From contig NZ_CP035913.1 of assembly GCF_004209755.1 (NCBI RefSeq), forward strand, positions 5,208,001 to 5,272,000: a stretch of 64,000 bases of DNA, read 5' to 3'. The notes under the pieces are model-generated. The model was given only the letters and a program-made list of their open reading frames with translations. It made no database searches and was not told the DNA's origin. The translations under genes and the position numbers were made by a program. This document shows positions 56,901 to 64,000 of this stretch, in pieces. The DNA is from Pseudoduganella lutea. GTDB lineage: Bacteria; Pseudomonadota; Gammaproteobacteria; Burkholderiales; Burkholderiaceae_D. Within the stretch, counting starts at the first letter, position 1. Each line of letters starts with the position of its first letter.

Positions 56901-57081
56901 CGGTGGCCCGCATGCCCGCGATGCCGCCGCGGTAGGCGGCAACGGGCGGCTCGGGCAACTGCACGATGTAGGTCCGGCGCACGTCCGCCGCGCGGGCCGG
57001 ACCGGTGGCGGCCAGCAGCGGCAGCGCTGCGATCAGCAGCAGGGTGAGACGGCGATACCGCAAAGCGTGCTTCGTTCCCAT
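53935..57081 (-). CDS. Secreted S8 family serine peptidase (subtilase) with PA domain
   Basis: A 1048-residue subtilase. MGTKHALRYR was chosen as start (GGGAG 8 nt upstream); MKTTNTL at 57117 is possible. A signal peptide (cleavage near ARA-ADV) is followed by an I9 propeptide (RTYIVQLPEPPVAAYRGG, YQVVFNGFAARLTDAEVRAL). The catalytic triad is Asp in VGVLDTGIWPEN (about 176), His in GHGTHTSSTAAGN (about 271) and Ser in MSGTSMAAPHVAGLAAL (about 609), with a PA domain inserted before the Ser. Fn3-like C-terminal domains follow (YAVELTRTDAPPGTWKMGEL). It is probably extracellular. It is divergent from two PEP-CTERM genes. Confidence 0.94.
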   Translation of the reverse strand: MGTKHALRYRRLTLLLIAALPLLAATGPARAADVRRTYIVQLPEPPVAAYRGGIAGMRATASAPGRRLDLGSASARQYRGYLAARQAQTRAALPSSAVMHEYQVVFNGFAARLTDAEVRALKASGKAVRITPDQRQYPITNYTPAFLGLDQPGGLWDQLGGRDRAGEDIVVGVLDTGIWPENLSYADRVDGDGKPTFDGGGTLAYEAPPARWAGECQAGEGFAATHCNNKLIGARYFNAGFYASGSAMHWTEFRSPRDSLAGPAGMGGHGTHTSSTAAGNGGVPAVAAHGDLLGARSGIAPRARLAMYKVCWSFAPPTGGVGNTCYDSDSIAAIEAAVADGVDVLNYSISGGGSPLDPVEQAFRHAAAAGVFVAASAGNDGPVNAVAHISPWVATVAAAAHDRTHAAAITLGDGQAFTGAATNAAPLPAAALVRAVDAVAAGADPFLASQCFSREDAGAVQLDPGKLAGKIVVCQRGNNARTAKADAVKAAGGIGMILLDDGNGLAIDTYSVPTVHVSQADGAAIAAYAATGGATAALSASEMVPVTGPTLAEFSSRGPNMFDPGVMKPDMAAPGVDTLAGISPSLDAAGRDAVIAGGPAYSHSAFMSGTSMAAPHVAGLAALLRQRHPGWSPAAVKSALMTAARTVLPTALEGDQDGTLPWGQGAGLVVPAGAADPGMVYDIAPADFQKYLCGISGDAADCGLGTLKGHALNLPSISLPGVVGTQRVSRTVKNVGEQAAIYRASAALDGFDVTVSPATLQLAPGESATYAVELTRTDAPPGTWKMGELVWDDGTHKVRSPLQGRFNDGVEAPARLAATTPGGARKMAVQTGFDGTLSAVRGGMREYKRLPQTVAQAAPGSLETLEDVVSACAARGTGVRTVALGIPNKTVMARFEIANRDTAGGEDDDLDLVVMDQSNRVVGMSAHADSNESVTLTLPGMGVARVCVLGYRLKNGVSTNFTLSYATAIPNDTAGNVKLALPATVQQGGTSMVGIGWSGLATGKRYLGAVQLLNGESGSGSVTELDIDLRDVVPASPSAPRKRLASAK

Positions 57082-57095
57082 TGTTAGCGCTCCCA
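57082..57095. promoter_or_regulatory. LacI-type half-matching site at the subtilase start
   Basis: TGTTAGCGCTCCCA matches the LacI-family palindrome TGTTAGCGCTAACA in its left 10 bases. It lies immediately before the subtilase start codon and covers its ribosome site. A better copy is at 57220-57233. Confidence 0.35.
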
Positions 57096-57219
57096 GAAGG
57101 GTGTTGGTTGTTTTCATGAAATCAGCGAGAAAATATAGCCCCGGTTTGGCGGATTTCGACATGAAATTAAATAAATTGATTTCACAGTACGAAAAAAACA
57201 ACGTTACAAAATATTTGTT

Positions 57220-57233
57220 TGTTAGCGCTAGCA
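57220..57233. promoter_or_regulatory. LacI-type operator-like palindrome
   Basis: TGTTAGCGCTAGCA differs at one position from the palindrome TGTTAGCGCTAACA bound by many LacI/GalR-family sugar regulators. The 11-mer TTGTTAGCGCT recurs at 57081-57091. No LacI-family gene is present in the window. Confidence 0.4.
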
Positions 57234-57406
57234 CCAGTTTGACCTGTTGTTCGCCGCTGTTTTTTCATAGGGAAAACCGGCGTCGAATCAGCGCCGGAAA
57301 CAGGGCTTTTTTTGACCTTCCGGCAAAAGTATTCGCGCCGGAACCGCGTAGACGCACGTGGTACTGCTGTGCATACTCGGTGACTTGCCAATCCATAGGA
57401 GGAGCA

Positions 57407-58300
57407 ATGAAACCTGTCGCGATCCACGCCCTGGCGGCCGCCTGTCTTGCCGCCGCCGCGGCTCCCGCGCTTGCCGACGCCCACAGCACCGCCACGTTCG
57501 GGAATGTGACCGTCACGGTGATCGACCTCGATGTGAACGACGGCATTGACGCCGGCATCACCTTCTTCCCCGAGCCCACCCGGTACTTCGCCGGCGCGCT
57601 GGTGCGTGGCGAAGCGAACTTCGGGCCGAACGGCAGCCAGGGCCCGGGCACGCAGTACCGCTCCTTCTTCACCCGCGGCGCATGGCAGGACACCGACGTG
57701 AGCGGCGGCGTGCAGGTCGACCTGGCCAGCGTGTCGGGCAGCGTCACGGCGTCCGCCACCGGCGTCGGCTTCACCGCCCTGAGTTTGTCGGGCAGTGCGC
57801 TCAGCACGCCGGAGGAACGCTCGCACATCTGGGCCTACGCCAGCGTGCCCGCCAACCCGTTCGGTCACCTGGACTATGTCCTGACCGCCAACACGCGGGT
57901 CGTGTTTTCCGTCGACGCGTCGATGAGCGCACGCACGACCATCGGCCACGTTGCCGGCGCGCCGGAAAGCGAAAGCGCCTCGGCCAGGATGGGTCTTTAC
58001 GCAAGCGGCATGGCCGCCGATGGCACGACGCTGCTCGAAGACCTGCAGGAACGGGGCGTCAGCGTGGCGTACACGGACGGCGACGCGCCTGGCGGCGCAA
58101 GCGACAGCTGGAGCGGCGTGCTGTCGGCCAGTTTCAGCAACCTGGGCGGCAGTTCCACCGAAGGCGAATTCTGGGCTTACGCCGAGATCAGCGGCGATTC
58201 GGTGATCTCGGCCGTGCCGGAACCGTCGACCTGGGGCATGCTGCTGGGCGGCCTGGGCCTGGTCGGCGCCATGGCCCGCCGCCGCAACCGCCCCCTGTGA
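57407..58300 (+). CDS. PEP-CTERM sorting domain protein (paralogue 1)
   Basis: A 297-residue secreted protein. Signal peptide MKPVAIHALAAACLAAAAAP-ALA; a beta-rich Ser/Thr/Ala middle; and the PEP-CTERM signal at the end: V-P-E-P-S-T-W-G-M, a hydrophobic stretch (LLGGLGLVGAMA) and RRRNR. PEP-CTERM proteins are cut by exosortase EpsH/XrtA and usually act in extracellular polysaccharide or biofilm. AGGAGG sits 5 nt before the ATG. It shares the opening S-x-x-S/T-A-T-F-G-N-x-V-V-T-x-x-D-L-D pattern with the next gene. Confidence 0.93.
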   Translation: MKPVAIHALAAACLAAAAAPALADAHSTATFGNVTVTVIDLDVNDGIDAGITFFPEPTRYFAGALVRGEANFGPNGSQGPGTQYRSFFTRGAWQDTDVSGGVQVDLASVSGSVTASATGVGFTALSLSGSALSTPEERSHIWAYASVPANPFGHLDYVLTANTRVVFSVDASMSARTTIGHVAGAPESESASARMGLYASGMAADGTTLLEDLQERGVSVAYTDGDAPGGASDSWSGVLSASFSNLGGSSTEGEFWAYAEISGDSVISAVPEPSTWGMLLGGLGLVGAMARRRNRPL

Positions 58301-58323
58301 ATCCTTCCACCCTGGAGAAACCG

Positions 58324-59253
58324 ATGATGCGCACGCTGACGAAAATACGGATGCGGACATTGACCAAAGCATTGATGCACACCCTGGCCGTGGCCTGCCT
58401 CGTGCCGGTGGCCGTCCCGGCGCTGGCCGCCGCCAGCAGCAGCGCCACCTTCGGCAACCTCGTCGTGACGCTGACGGACCTCGACACAGGTGACGGCATC
58501 GCGCCTTCGCTGTCGTTCGGCTTCAACGGCGCCTCGTTCGTGGCCAGCGAAACGCAGGGCTCGGGCGATGTGTTCGATAGCCAGATCTTCTATAACTACG
58601 CGCCGCGGCAGGATGGCCTGCTGACGGGTGCCACGCAAACGGCATGGTCGTCGTCCCTCGCCACCGTGGCGACGGCAGACAGCCTGGCGGGCTTCACGGC
58701 GATGTCGGCGCAGGGCGTGGCGCACAGCGGGCTCGATGGCTGGGGCACATACCGCAGCCTGGCCACCGGCGCCGTGCCGCAGAACGCGTTCACGCTGTCG
58801 GCCAATACGCAGGTCACGTTCAGCGTCCTCGCGGACATGCATGTCACGACCACGATGGGCTACAACCTGGCAGCGGACATGGGCGAGTTCGCCAGTTCGC
58901 AGGTGCTGCTGAACCTGTTCGGCAATGTCGATGGCGTGGACCAGTTCGACGTGGAGGAGCGCTATCTCGACGCCTACTTCGAGGTGCTGGACGATAATTC
59001 CACGACGGGCGTCACCGACAGCTGGAGCGGCGAACTGTCCGTGAGTTTTACCAACGCGAGCATGAACGACGCGAGCGGCATCTTCCAGGCCTTCGTGCAG
59101 ACCGAAGGCTACTCGGCGATCTGGGATGGCGTGACGCCGATGCCGGGATCCGGCACTGGCGTGTCGCCGGTGCCGGAACCGGGCACGTACGCGATGCTGC
59201 TGGGCGGGCTGGCATTGCTCGGGGCCGTCGCGCGGCGCCGCCACAACGGTTAG
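58324..59253 (+). CDS. PEP-CTERM sorting domain protein (paralogue 2)
   Basis: A 309-residue paralogue of the previous protein. Its signal segment is longer (MMRTLTKIRMRTLTKALMHT, with an RTLTK repeat), cleaved near ALA-AAS. The mature start SSSATFGNLVVTLTDLDTGD parallels paralogue 1, and both carry TDSWSG(V/E)LS.SFSN/T. It ends in SPVPEPGTYAMLLGGLALLG-AVARRRHNG. GGAG lies 7 nt upstream of the first ATG; the gap to paralogue 1 is 23 bp, so they are cotranscribed. The function is unknown. Confidence 0.92.
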   Translation: MMRTLTKIRMRTLTKALMHTLAVACLVPVAVPALAAASSSATFGNLVVTLTDLDTGDGIAPSLSFGFNGASFVASETQGSGDVFDSQIFYNYAPRQDGLLTGATQTAWSSSLATVATADSLAGFTAMSAQGVAHSGLDGWGTYRSLATGAVPQNAFTLSANTQVTFSVLADMHVTTTMGYNLAADMGEFASSQVLLNLFGNVDGVDQFDVEERYLDAYFEVLDDNSTTGVTDSWSGELSVSFTNASMNDASGIFQAFVQTEGYSAIWDGVTPMPGSGTGVSPVPEPGTYAMLLGGLALLGAVARRRHNG

Positions 59254-59322
59254 CGCACGGGCCGGCAGGGCAGGGCGGGCCCGCAGCATTTATACTCGGG
59301 CCTGCCCTGCACGAGCCCCCAC

Positions 59323-60333
59323 ATGAACGATCATCACGCGCCTTCCCAGGCACCAGCACCAGAGCAGCCTTCCGACCCGGCCCCCGTCAAACCCTGTTGC
59401 GCGGCCTCGCGCCAGGGCGCCATCGCGCCGCCCGCGCCGTCGATGCCGGCGGCAGGACAGGCCGGGCAAGGGCGTGCCGCGGTGCTGCTGCCCGCCGCCA
59501 CCTTCCTGATGGGAACCGATTACGCGCTCGCCAACAAGGGCGACGGCGAAGGGCCCGTGCGCGAGGTGGCGCTGTCGCCGTTCGCGATCGACATCCATCC
59601 GGTGACGAACGCCGACTTCGCGGCCTTTGTCGCGGCGACCGGCTACGTGACGGAGTCCGAGCGCTACGGCACCTCGTTCGTCTTCCACGCGCAGGTGCCG
59701 GACGACCGCTACGACGACCTGGTCGAGGACACGCTGGCCGCGGCGCCCTGGTGGTGCCTCGTGCGCGGCGCCGCATGGCACGCGCCGGAAGGCCCGGGTT
59801 CCACGATCGATGGCCGCATGGCGCATCCGGTGGTGCACGTCTCATGGAACGACGCAATGGCCTACTGCGCATGGAGCGCCGCTACGCTGCCGACCGAGGC
59901 ACAGTGGGAATACGCCGCGCGCGGCGGCCTCGAACAGAAGCTCTATCCGTGGGGCGACGAGCTGGTGCCGGATGGCCGCCACCTGTGCAATGTGTGGCAA
60001 GGCGAGTTCCCCCACGTGAACACGGCGGACGACGGCTATGCGGCCACCTGTCCCGTGGACGCCTTTGCACCGAACGGCCACGGCCTGTTTTCCGTCACCG
60101 GCAACACCTGGGAGTGGTGCGCCGACTACTGGAGCACGGCCTTCACGGCCGGGCCGTCACGCGATCCGCAAGGGCCCGCGCACGGCACGGCGCGCGTGAT
60201 GAAGGGTGGTTCCTTCCTGTGCCATGCGTCGTACTGCAACCGCTACCGGCCCGCCGCGCGCACCATGAACACGCCCGACAGCGCAGCGTCGAACATCGGC
60301 TTCCGCTGCGTGCGCCCGCTGTCGCCGGCCTAG
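59323..60333 (+). CDS. Formylglycine-generating enzyme (SUMF1-type)
   Basis: A 336-residue FGE. After a Pro/Ala-rich leader with CC near residue 25, the FGE fold starts at LPAATFLMGTDYALANKGDG. Then come HPVTNADFAAFVAATGYVTE, HPVVHVSWNDAMAYCAWSAA, TEAQWEYAARGG, and GNTWEWCADYW. The active-site cysteines are C300 and C305 in GGSFLCHASYCNRYR, followed by NTPDSAASNIGFRC, matching true sulfatase-activating FGEs. It converts the sulfatase CxPxR cysteine to formylglycine. The partner is the convergent sulfatase, and the two stop codons share the sequence CTAG. No signal peptide is seen. Confidence 0.94.
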   Translation: MNDHHAPSQAPAPEQPSDPAPVKPCCAASRQGAIAPPAPSMPAAGQAGQGRAAVLLPAATFLMGTDYALANKGDGEGPVREVALSPFAIDIHPVTNADFAAFVAATGYVTESERYGTSFVFHAQVPDDRYDDLVEDTLAAAPWWCLVRGAAWHAPEGPGSTIDGRMAHPVVHVSWNDAMAYCAWSAATLPTEAQWEYAARGGLEQKLYPWGDELVPDGRHLCNVWQGEFPHVNTADDGYAATCPVDAFAPNGHGLFSVTGNTWEWCADYWSTAFTAGPSRDPQGPAHGTARVMKGGSFLCHASYCNRYRPAARTMNTPDSAASNIGFRCVRPLSPA

Positions 60334-61733
60334 GTTTTCTTCGGCGGGTCCGGATATTCGACCGACGCGGCATGTTCGCGCGCCATGCCGTCGGCCATGC
60401 GCGCGACGATGTCCGGGTGCCGGGCGGCCACGTTCGTGCTCTCCTTCGGGTCACGCGACAGGTCGTACAGTTCCAGCGGGCCGTCGCGCTTGAGCCGCAC
60501 GGCCTTCCACTTGCCCCAGCGGAGCGCCTGGCGGAATTCGGGATCGTAGTATTCCCAGTACAGGAAGCGGTCGGCCGCCTGCCGTTGCGGGTCGACGAGG
60601 AAGGGCCGCAGGCTCACGCCATCGGACTTCGCCACGGGTGCGCCCGCCAGGTCCAGCGCGGTGGGCAGGAAGTCCGGGAAATACACCGGCACCTCGCTTA
60701 CGGAACCGGCGGGGATCCTGCCCGGCCAGCGCACGATCCACGGCGTGCGCACGCCGCCTTCGTACATGTCGCGCTTGTAGCCCGTCAAGCCGCCATTCGA
60801 ATCGAAGAAGTCGGCCAGCCGTGTCTGCGGCGGCGTGGGCTCCGAGCGCGGCCCGTTGTCCGAGGCGAAGAAGATCACTGTGTCGTTGTCGAGCCCCGCG
60901 GCCTTGATCCTGTCGAGCAGCTGGCCGATGCCGAGGTCGAGGTAGTGGATCATCGCCGCATAGGTTTTCTCGTCGTCCGACCAGTCGGCGCGATCGGCGT
61001 AGGGCCCGAAGTCCGGCGCCGTGTACGGCGAGTGCGGGCTGTTGTAGGCCGCGTACAGGAAGAACGGCCCGGCCTTGTGGCGCTCGATGAAGTCGAGAGC
61101 GTCGAGCGTGATCATGTCCGTGTCGTAGCGGCCATGCTTGCCGTTCGCGTTTTCGGGAATGTCGACCAGCTTGTCGCCGTGCACGCGCTGTGCCGGCCAG
61201 TAGCCGTGCGTGGTTTCCAGCGGCGTGAGCCAGCCCTTGAATTCCTCGAAGCCGAACTGGATCGGCGTGGCCTCGGCTTCGAAGCCATCGAGGTGCCACT
61301 TGCCCATCAGGCCGGTGCGGTAGCCGGCGTCGCGCAGGTATTGCGCCACCGTCCTGTCGTCCGGTAGCAGGTTCGGGCGCCGCCACAGCTGCTTGCCCTT
61401 GCCCTTCGTGCCCAGCTTGCCGCCGGCGATGGCCGTGTTGTCGCGGATGCGCGCATGGCCCGTGTGCATGCCCGTCATCAGTGCGCAGCGCGACGGTCCG
61501 CAGACGGGCGCACCGGCGTAAGCCTGCGTGAAGCGCATGCCGCCCCTGGCCAGCCGGTCGATGTTCGGCGTGGCGATCCGGCGCTGGCCATACACGGCCG
61601 TGTCGCCATAGCCCATGTCGTCGGCCAGGATGAAGATAATGTTGGGGCGCCGTGCGCCGGCTTGTACCGCGCCGAGGGCGGAGGCGGAGGCGATGGCCGC
61701 CAGCGCGCTGGCGATGAATTCTCTGCGGATCAT
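60330..61733 (-). CDS. Arylsulfatase, Cys-type (formylglycine-dependent), Tat-exported
   Basis: A 467-residue type-I sulfatase. RRPNIIFILADDMGYGDTAV binds calcium. The modification motif is C78-G-P-S-R in PVCGPSRCALMTG, so formylglycine is needed. GKWHLDGFE and FFLYAAYNSPHSPY complete the active site. The leader MIRREFIASALAAIASASALG has a twin-arginine start (RREFI), consistent with folding and FGE modification in the cytoplasm before Tat export. It overlaps the FGE gene by 4 bp tail to tail. The sulfated substrate (aryl, glycan or other) is unknown. Confidence 0.94.
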   Translation of the reverse strand: MIRREFIASALAAIASASALGAVQAGARRPNIIFILADDMGYGDTAVYGQRRIATPNIDRLARGGMRFTQAYAGAPVCGPSRCALMTGMHTGHARIRDNTAIAGGKLGTKGKGKQLWRRPNLLPDDRTVAQYLRDAGYRTGLMGKWHLDGFEAEATPIQFGFEEFKGWLTPLETTHGYWPAQRVHGDKLVDIPENANGKHGRYDTDMITLDALDFIERHKAGPFFLYAAYNSPHSPYTAPDFGPYADRADWSDDEKTYAAMIHYLDLGIGQLLDRIKAAGLDNDTVIFFASDNGPRSEPTPPQTRLADFFDSNGGLTGYKRDMYEGGVRTPWIVRWPGRIPAGSVSEVPVYFPDFLPTALDLAGAPVAKSDGVSLRPFLVDPQRQAADRFLYWEYYDPEFRQALRWGKWKAVRLKRDGPLELYDLSRDPKESTNVAARHPDIVARMADGMAREHAASVEYPDPPKKT

Positions 61734-62029
61734 GGGGCTTCCTGGTGGGGCCTGCCGGTGGCATACCGCATGAGCGTAGCACCCTGGCAGGGCGGCGCCT
61801 GCTCAAGTTGTTGAGTGTTGAGCAAGGTTGCGGGGCGGCATGCGCGGGCAAGCGTGCGGACAATGGCGTGGCGGGATGTTAAACTTTGCAATCCAGACAA
61901 GTAATTCGCCGACAGGCATTCTTCCGCAGCGGTTCCGCGCCATCATTCCCGCAGTGATCAACACGCCGGCCAGTGCCACCGCGCCCGCGACCCTGCGCCA
62001 TCGGCTTGACCCAAGGAGGTGTTCTACGC

Positions 62030-63646
62030 ATGCGCTTTTTCCCCGCTTTTTTGCTATCGATCGTGCTCGCACTGGCGAGCCCCACCAGCTTTGCTCTGTT
62101 TGCCGCCCCGAAACCCGCCGCGCCGGCTGCGCCGGCCGTCCAGCCCGACCCGCTGGGCCGCGAGACGCCGCGCGCGATGGTGTCCGGCCTGCTCGAAGCG
62201 CTGGCCGAACCCGATTACGACCGCGCCGCCATGTATTTCGACCAGCCCACCGCGAACAGCGCGCGGCAGCGGATGAAGGCCGTCAACCAGGCACGCGGCT
62301 TCCACGCGCTGCTCGACGAGGGCGGCACGCTGGACCCGTTCGCGGCCCTGTCGAACGAACCGGGCGGCCGGCTCGACGACGACCTGCCGCTCGACCAGGA
62401 GCACATCGGCGACGTGACCATCAAGGGCAAGCCGGTGCCGGTGCTCGCATCGCTGGCCAAGGAAGGCGACCGGCAGGTCTGGCGCATCTCGAAGGAAACG
62501 CAGGCGCTCATCGCCGCCGAGAGCCAGATTGCCGCCGCGGCGCAGGAACCGGTGCAGAATGAACTCGTCGTTGGCGGCGCGCCGCTGAAGGACTGGGCGA
62601 TCCTCGTCGGGCTGGCCATCCTCGTCTTCGGCGGCCTGTGGATACTGTCCGTGCTCATGATCGCCGCGGTGCGCCGCATGGTGACCGACCCCGCGGCCAA
62701 TGGCGCCTACCGCTTCATCGAGGCGGCGCTGCCGCCGTTCAGCCTCGTCGTCGCCGTGGCCGTGTTCTACAACTGGGCGGACCAGCTGCCCGTCGCCATC
62801 GTGGCGCGCCAGGCCCTGCTGCGCTACACGGGCATCGTCACCGTCATCGCGGTCGTGTGGTTCGGGCTGCGCCTCGTCGATGCGATCGCCGAACTCGTCA
62901 TCACCCGCATGCGCCGGCAGGGGCGGCGGCAGATCGTTTCCGTCATCACGCTGCTGCGGCGCACCGTGAAGGTATTGCTGCTGCTGTTCTCCGGCATCGG
63001 CATCCTCGACACCTTCGGCATCGACGTGACCACGGGCATCGCGGCACTCGGTATCGGCGGTATCGCGCTGGCGCTGGGCGCGCAGAAGACGGTGGAAAAC
63101 CTCGTGGGCAGCGTGACCGTGATCGCCGACCGCCCGTTGCAGGTGGGCGACTTCATCAAGGTCGGCGACGTGGTCGGCACGGTGGAAGACGTGGGCATCC
63201 GCTCGACCCGCATCCGAACGGGCGAACGCACGGTCGTGACGATTCCGAACGGCGACCTGTCGGCACGCCAGATCGAGAACTTCGCGGACCGCGACCGCTT
63301 TCTGTTCAATCCCGTCATCGCCGTGGACCATGCAACGCCGTCGGCGAAGCTGAAGGAAGCCATCACCATCGTGCAGCAGGTGCTGGCCGAGGAGGAGCAC
63401 ATCGCCGAAGGCGCCCGGGCCCGGCTGGGCAGCATCGGCGAGCGCTCCTTCAACATCGACGTGTTCGCCTATATCGACGTGCGCGAATTCGACGTGCAGG
63501 TCGTCATCCGCGAAACGCTGCTGCTGACCATCTACGAGCGGCTCGAAGCGGCGGGGATCGACCTGGCATTCCCCAACCAGACCATCCTGCTGTCGCATCC
63601 GCACGAAGCTGCCGCCATTGCCGAACCGGAAGAGGCGACGCGGTAA
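62030..63646 (+). CDS. MscS-type mechanosensitive ion channel
   Basis: A 538-residue MscS-family protein larger than E. coli MscS (286). A signal-like N-terminus (MRFFPAFLLSIVLALASPTS) leads to a ~170-residue periplasmic domain. Membrane helices follow (DWAILVGLAILVFGGLWILS, FIEAALPPFSLVVAVAVFYN, YTGIVTVIAVVWFGLRLVDA), then the pore helix GIAALGIGGIALALGAQKTV, the hallmark Gly/Ala pattern. The beta domain is DFIKVGDVVGTVEDVGIRST. AAGGAGGT lies 9 nt before the ATG. It should act as an osmotic release valve or a related modulated channel. It stands alone. Confidence 0.93.
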   Translation: MRFFPAFLLSIVLALASPTSFALFAAPKPAAPAAPAVQPDPLGRETPRAMVSGLLEALAEPDYDRAAMYFDQPTANSARQRMKAVNQARGFHALLDEGGTLDPFAALSNEPGGRLDDDLPLDQEHIGDVTIKGKPVPVLASLAKEGDRQVWRISKETQALIAAESQIAAAAQEPVQNELVVGGAPLKDWAILVGLAILVFGGLWILSVLMIAAVRRMVTDPAANGAYRFIEAALPPFSLVVAVAVFYNWADQLPVAIVARQALLRYTGIVTVIAVVWFGLRLVDAIAELVITRMRRQGRRQIVSVITLLRRTVKVLLLLFSGIGILDTFGIDVTTGIAALGIGGIALALGAQKTVENLVGSVTVIADRPLQVGDFIKVGDVVGTVEDVGIRSTRIRTGERTVVTIPNGDLSARQIENFADRDRFLFNPVIAVDHATPSAKLKEAITIVQQVLAEEEHIAEGARARLGSIGERSFNIDVFAYIDVREFDVQVVIRETLLLTIYERLEAAGIDLAFPNQTILLSHPHEAAAIAEPEEATR

Positions 63647-63653
63647 TGCAGAC

Positions 63654-63979
63654 CGGGGTCGGACCCTAATGTCGTTAAGTTAAGGCGACGTGACCATTTG
63701 GGTTGGCACTAGCGTGCCTGGTGTCGGACATTTTTTCCGGGCGCTTTATCCGGAAAATGTGTCGGACACCGGTTTTCGCCTGATGTTGCCGAATTCCTGA
63801 GCGGAAAACCGGTGTCCGGAAGGAGTGAAGGCATGCATGCCTTCACCGCTTGGCAGGCGCGAAGCATGCTTCGCGAAACCCCTGCCAAGCCACCAAGAGG
63901 CCGGTGTCCGACACCAATACGCTAGCGCCGCAAACTCCATCGATCTTTGCTAACTGAACGGCATTAGGGTCAGACCCCG
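63654..63979. repeat. 326-bp MITE-like element with 29-bp terminal inverted repeats and nested hairpins
   Basis: The ends 63654-63682 and 63951-63979 are inverted copies matching at 26 of 29 positions, starting CGGGGTC. Inside are: an imperfect ~20-bp stem (63721-63740 with 63750-63769); a 14-bp stem GGACACCGGTTTTC (63764-63777 with 63804-63817); a perfect 22-bp palindrome (63825-63846); and a 9-bp stem CTTGGCAGG (63849-63857 with 63881-63889) around the perfect palindrome CGCGAAGCATGCTTCGCG (63858-63875). GTGTCGGAC or its complement recurs four times. No transposase gene and no clear target-site duplication are seen. It fills the non-coding end of the window after mscS. Confidence 0.75.
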
Positions 63980-64000
63980 ATCTATGGCAATATTTCCCTG

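Larger units (their letters stand above)
57082..57406. other. 325-bp divergent promoter region, subtilase and PEP-CTERM genes
   Basis: No gene seen. It is AT-rich between about 57120 and 57235, as expected for promoters. It contains the two LacI-like sites, and its right end carries the AGGAGGAGC ribosome site of the first PEP-CTERM gene. I could not assign -35/-10 boxes with confidence. Confidence 0.6.

Noticed and set aside
53248..57087. A 1279-codon plus-strand open frame
   Set aside because: It is fully antisense to the subtilase and MipA genes, whose catalytic motifs and signal peptides are clear; its composition is typical of a shadow frame.

Overview
The window is GC-rich, gene-dense bacterial DNA. 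Tandem PEP-CTERM proteins, two TonB-dependent receptors, many AraC/LysR/SDR genes and a MipA-type outer-membrane protein point to a Gram-negative betaproteobacterium of the Oxalobacteraceae type (Massilia/Duganella/Pseudoduganella-like). This is inferred from protein families; no rRNA or tRNA gene was seen. It reads as chromosomal accessory DNA, with no phage, plasmid or CRISPR genes.

Region 1 (1-24.6 kb) is a patchwork of redox and detoxification genes, each beside its own regulator: quinone reductase, exported metallo-beta-lactamase-fold protein, DoxX, five SDR dehydrogenases, WrbA, an NADP-binding reductase, SnoaL-like proteins, an ABM monooxygenase, flavin reductase, pirin and an aldo/keto reductase. 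Three AraC paralogues each sit next to an SDR gene. A propeller sensor kinase (6.0-9.1 kb) is broken by a frameshift and faces its likely response regulator tail to tail. Its sensor half is much more AT-rich than its kinase half.

Region 2 (24.7-33.7 kb) is the most interesting part. An XRE-cupin regulator, a D-arginine dehydrogenase-like flavoenzyme, a TonB receptor-M81 peptidase-MFS operon and a D-aminopeptidase-like S12 hydrolase are four transcription units. Paired palindromes of the form TTTC-N7-GAAA lie upstream of all four. I read this as one regulon for uptake and breakdown of peptides containing D-amino acids.

Region 3 (33.9-49 kb) holds a second TonB receptor and then a divergent catabolic cluster. 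To the left run SnoaL, a deacetylase/allantoinase-fold enzyme, an AMI1-like amidase broken in a G-tract, a GntR/FCD regulator and a semialdehyde dehydrogenase. To the right run a branched-chain-type ABC importer with LivM, LivG and LivF fused in one polypeptide, HpxZ, a gamma-glutamyltransferase-family hydrolase and a bile-acid-symporter-family carrier. A perfect 12-bp palindrome lies between the two arms. The likely job is import and hydrolysis of an amide, ureide or gamma-glutamyl compound.

Region 4 (49-63.6 kb) carries envelope and extracellular functions: a DUF4038-type lipoprotein, an acyltransferase, GST, MipA, a large secreted subtilase divergent from two PEP-CTERM proteins, a formylglycine-generating enzyme convergent with a Cys-type sulfatase, and an MscS channel. 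The window ends in a 326-bp MITE-like element with 29-bp terminal inverted repeats and nested hairpins.
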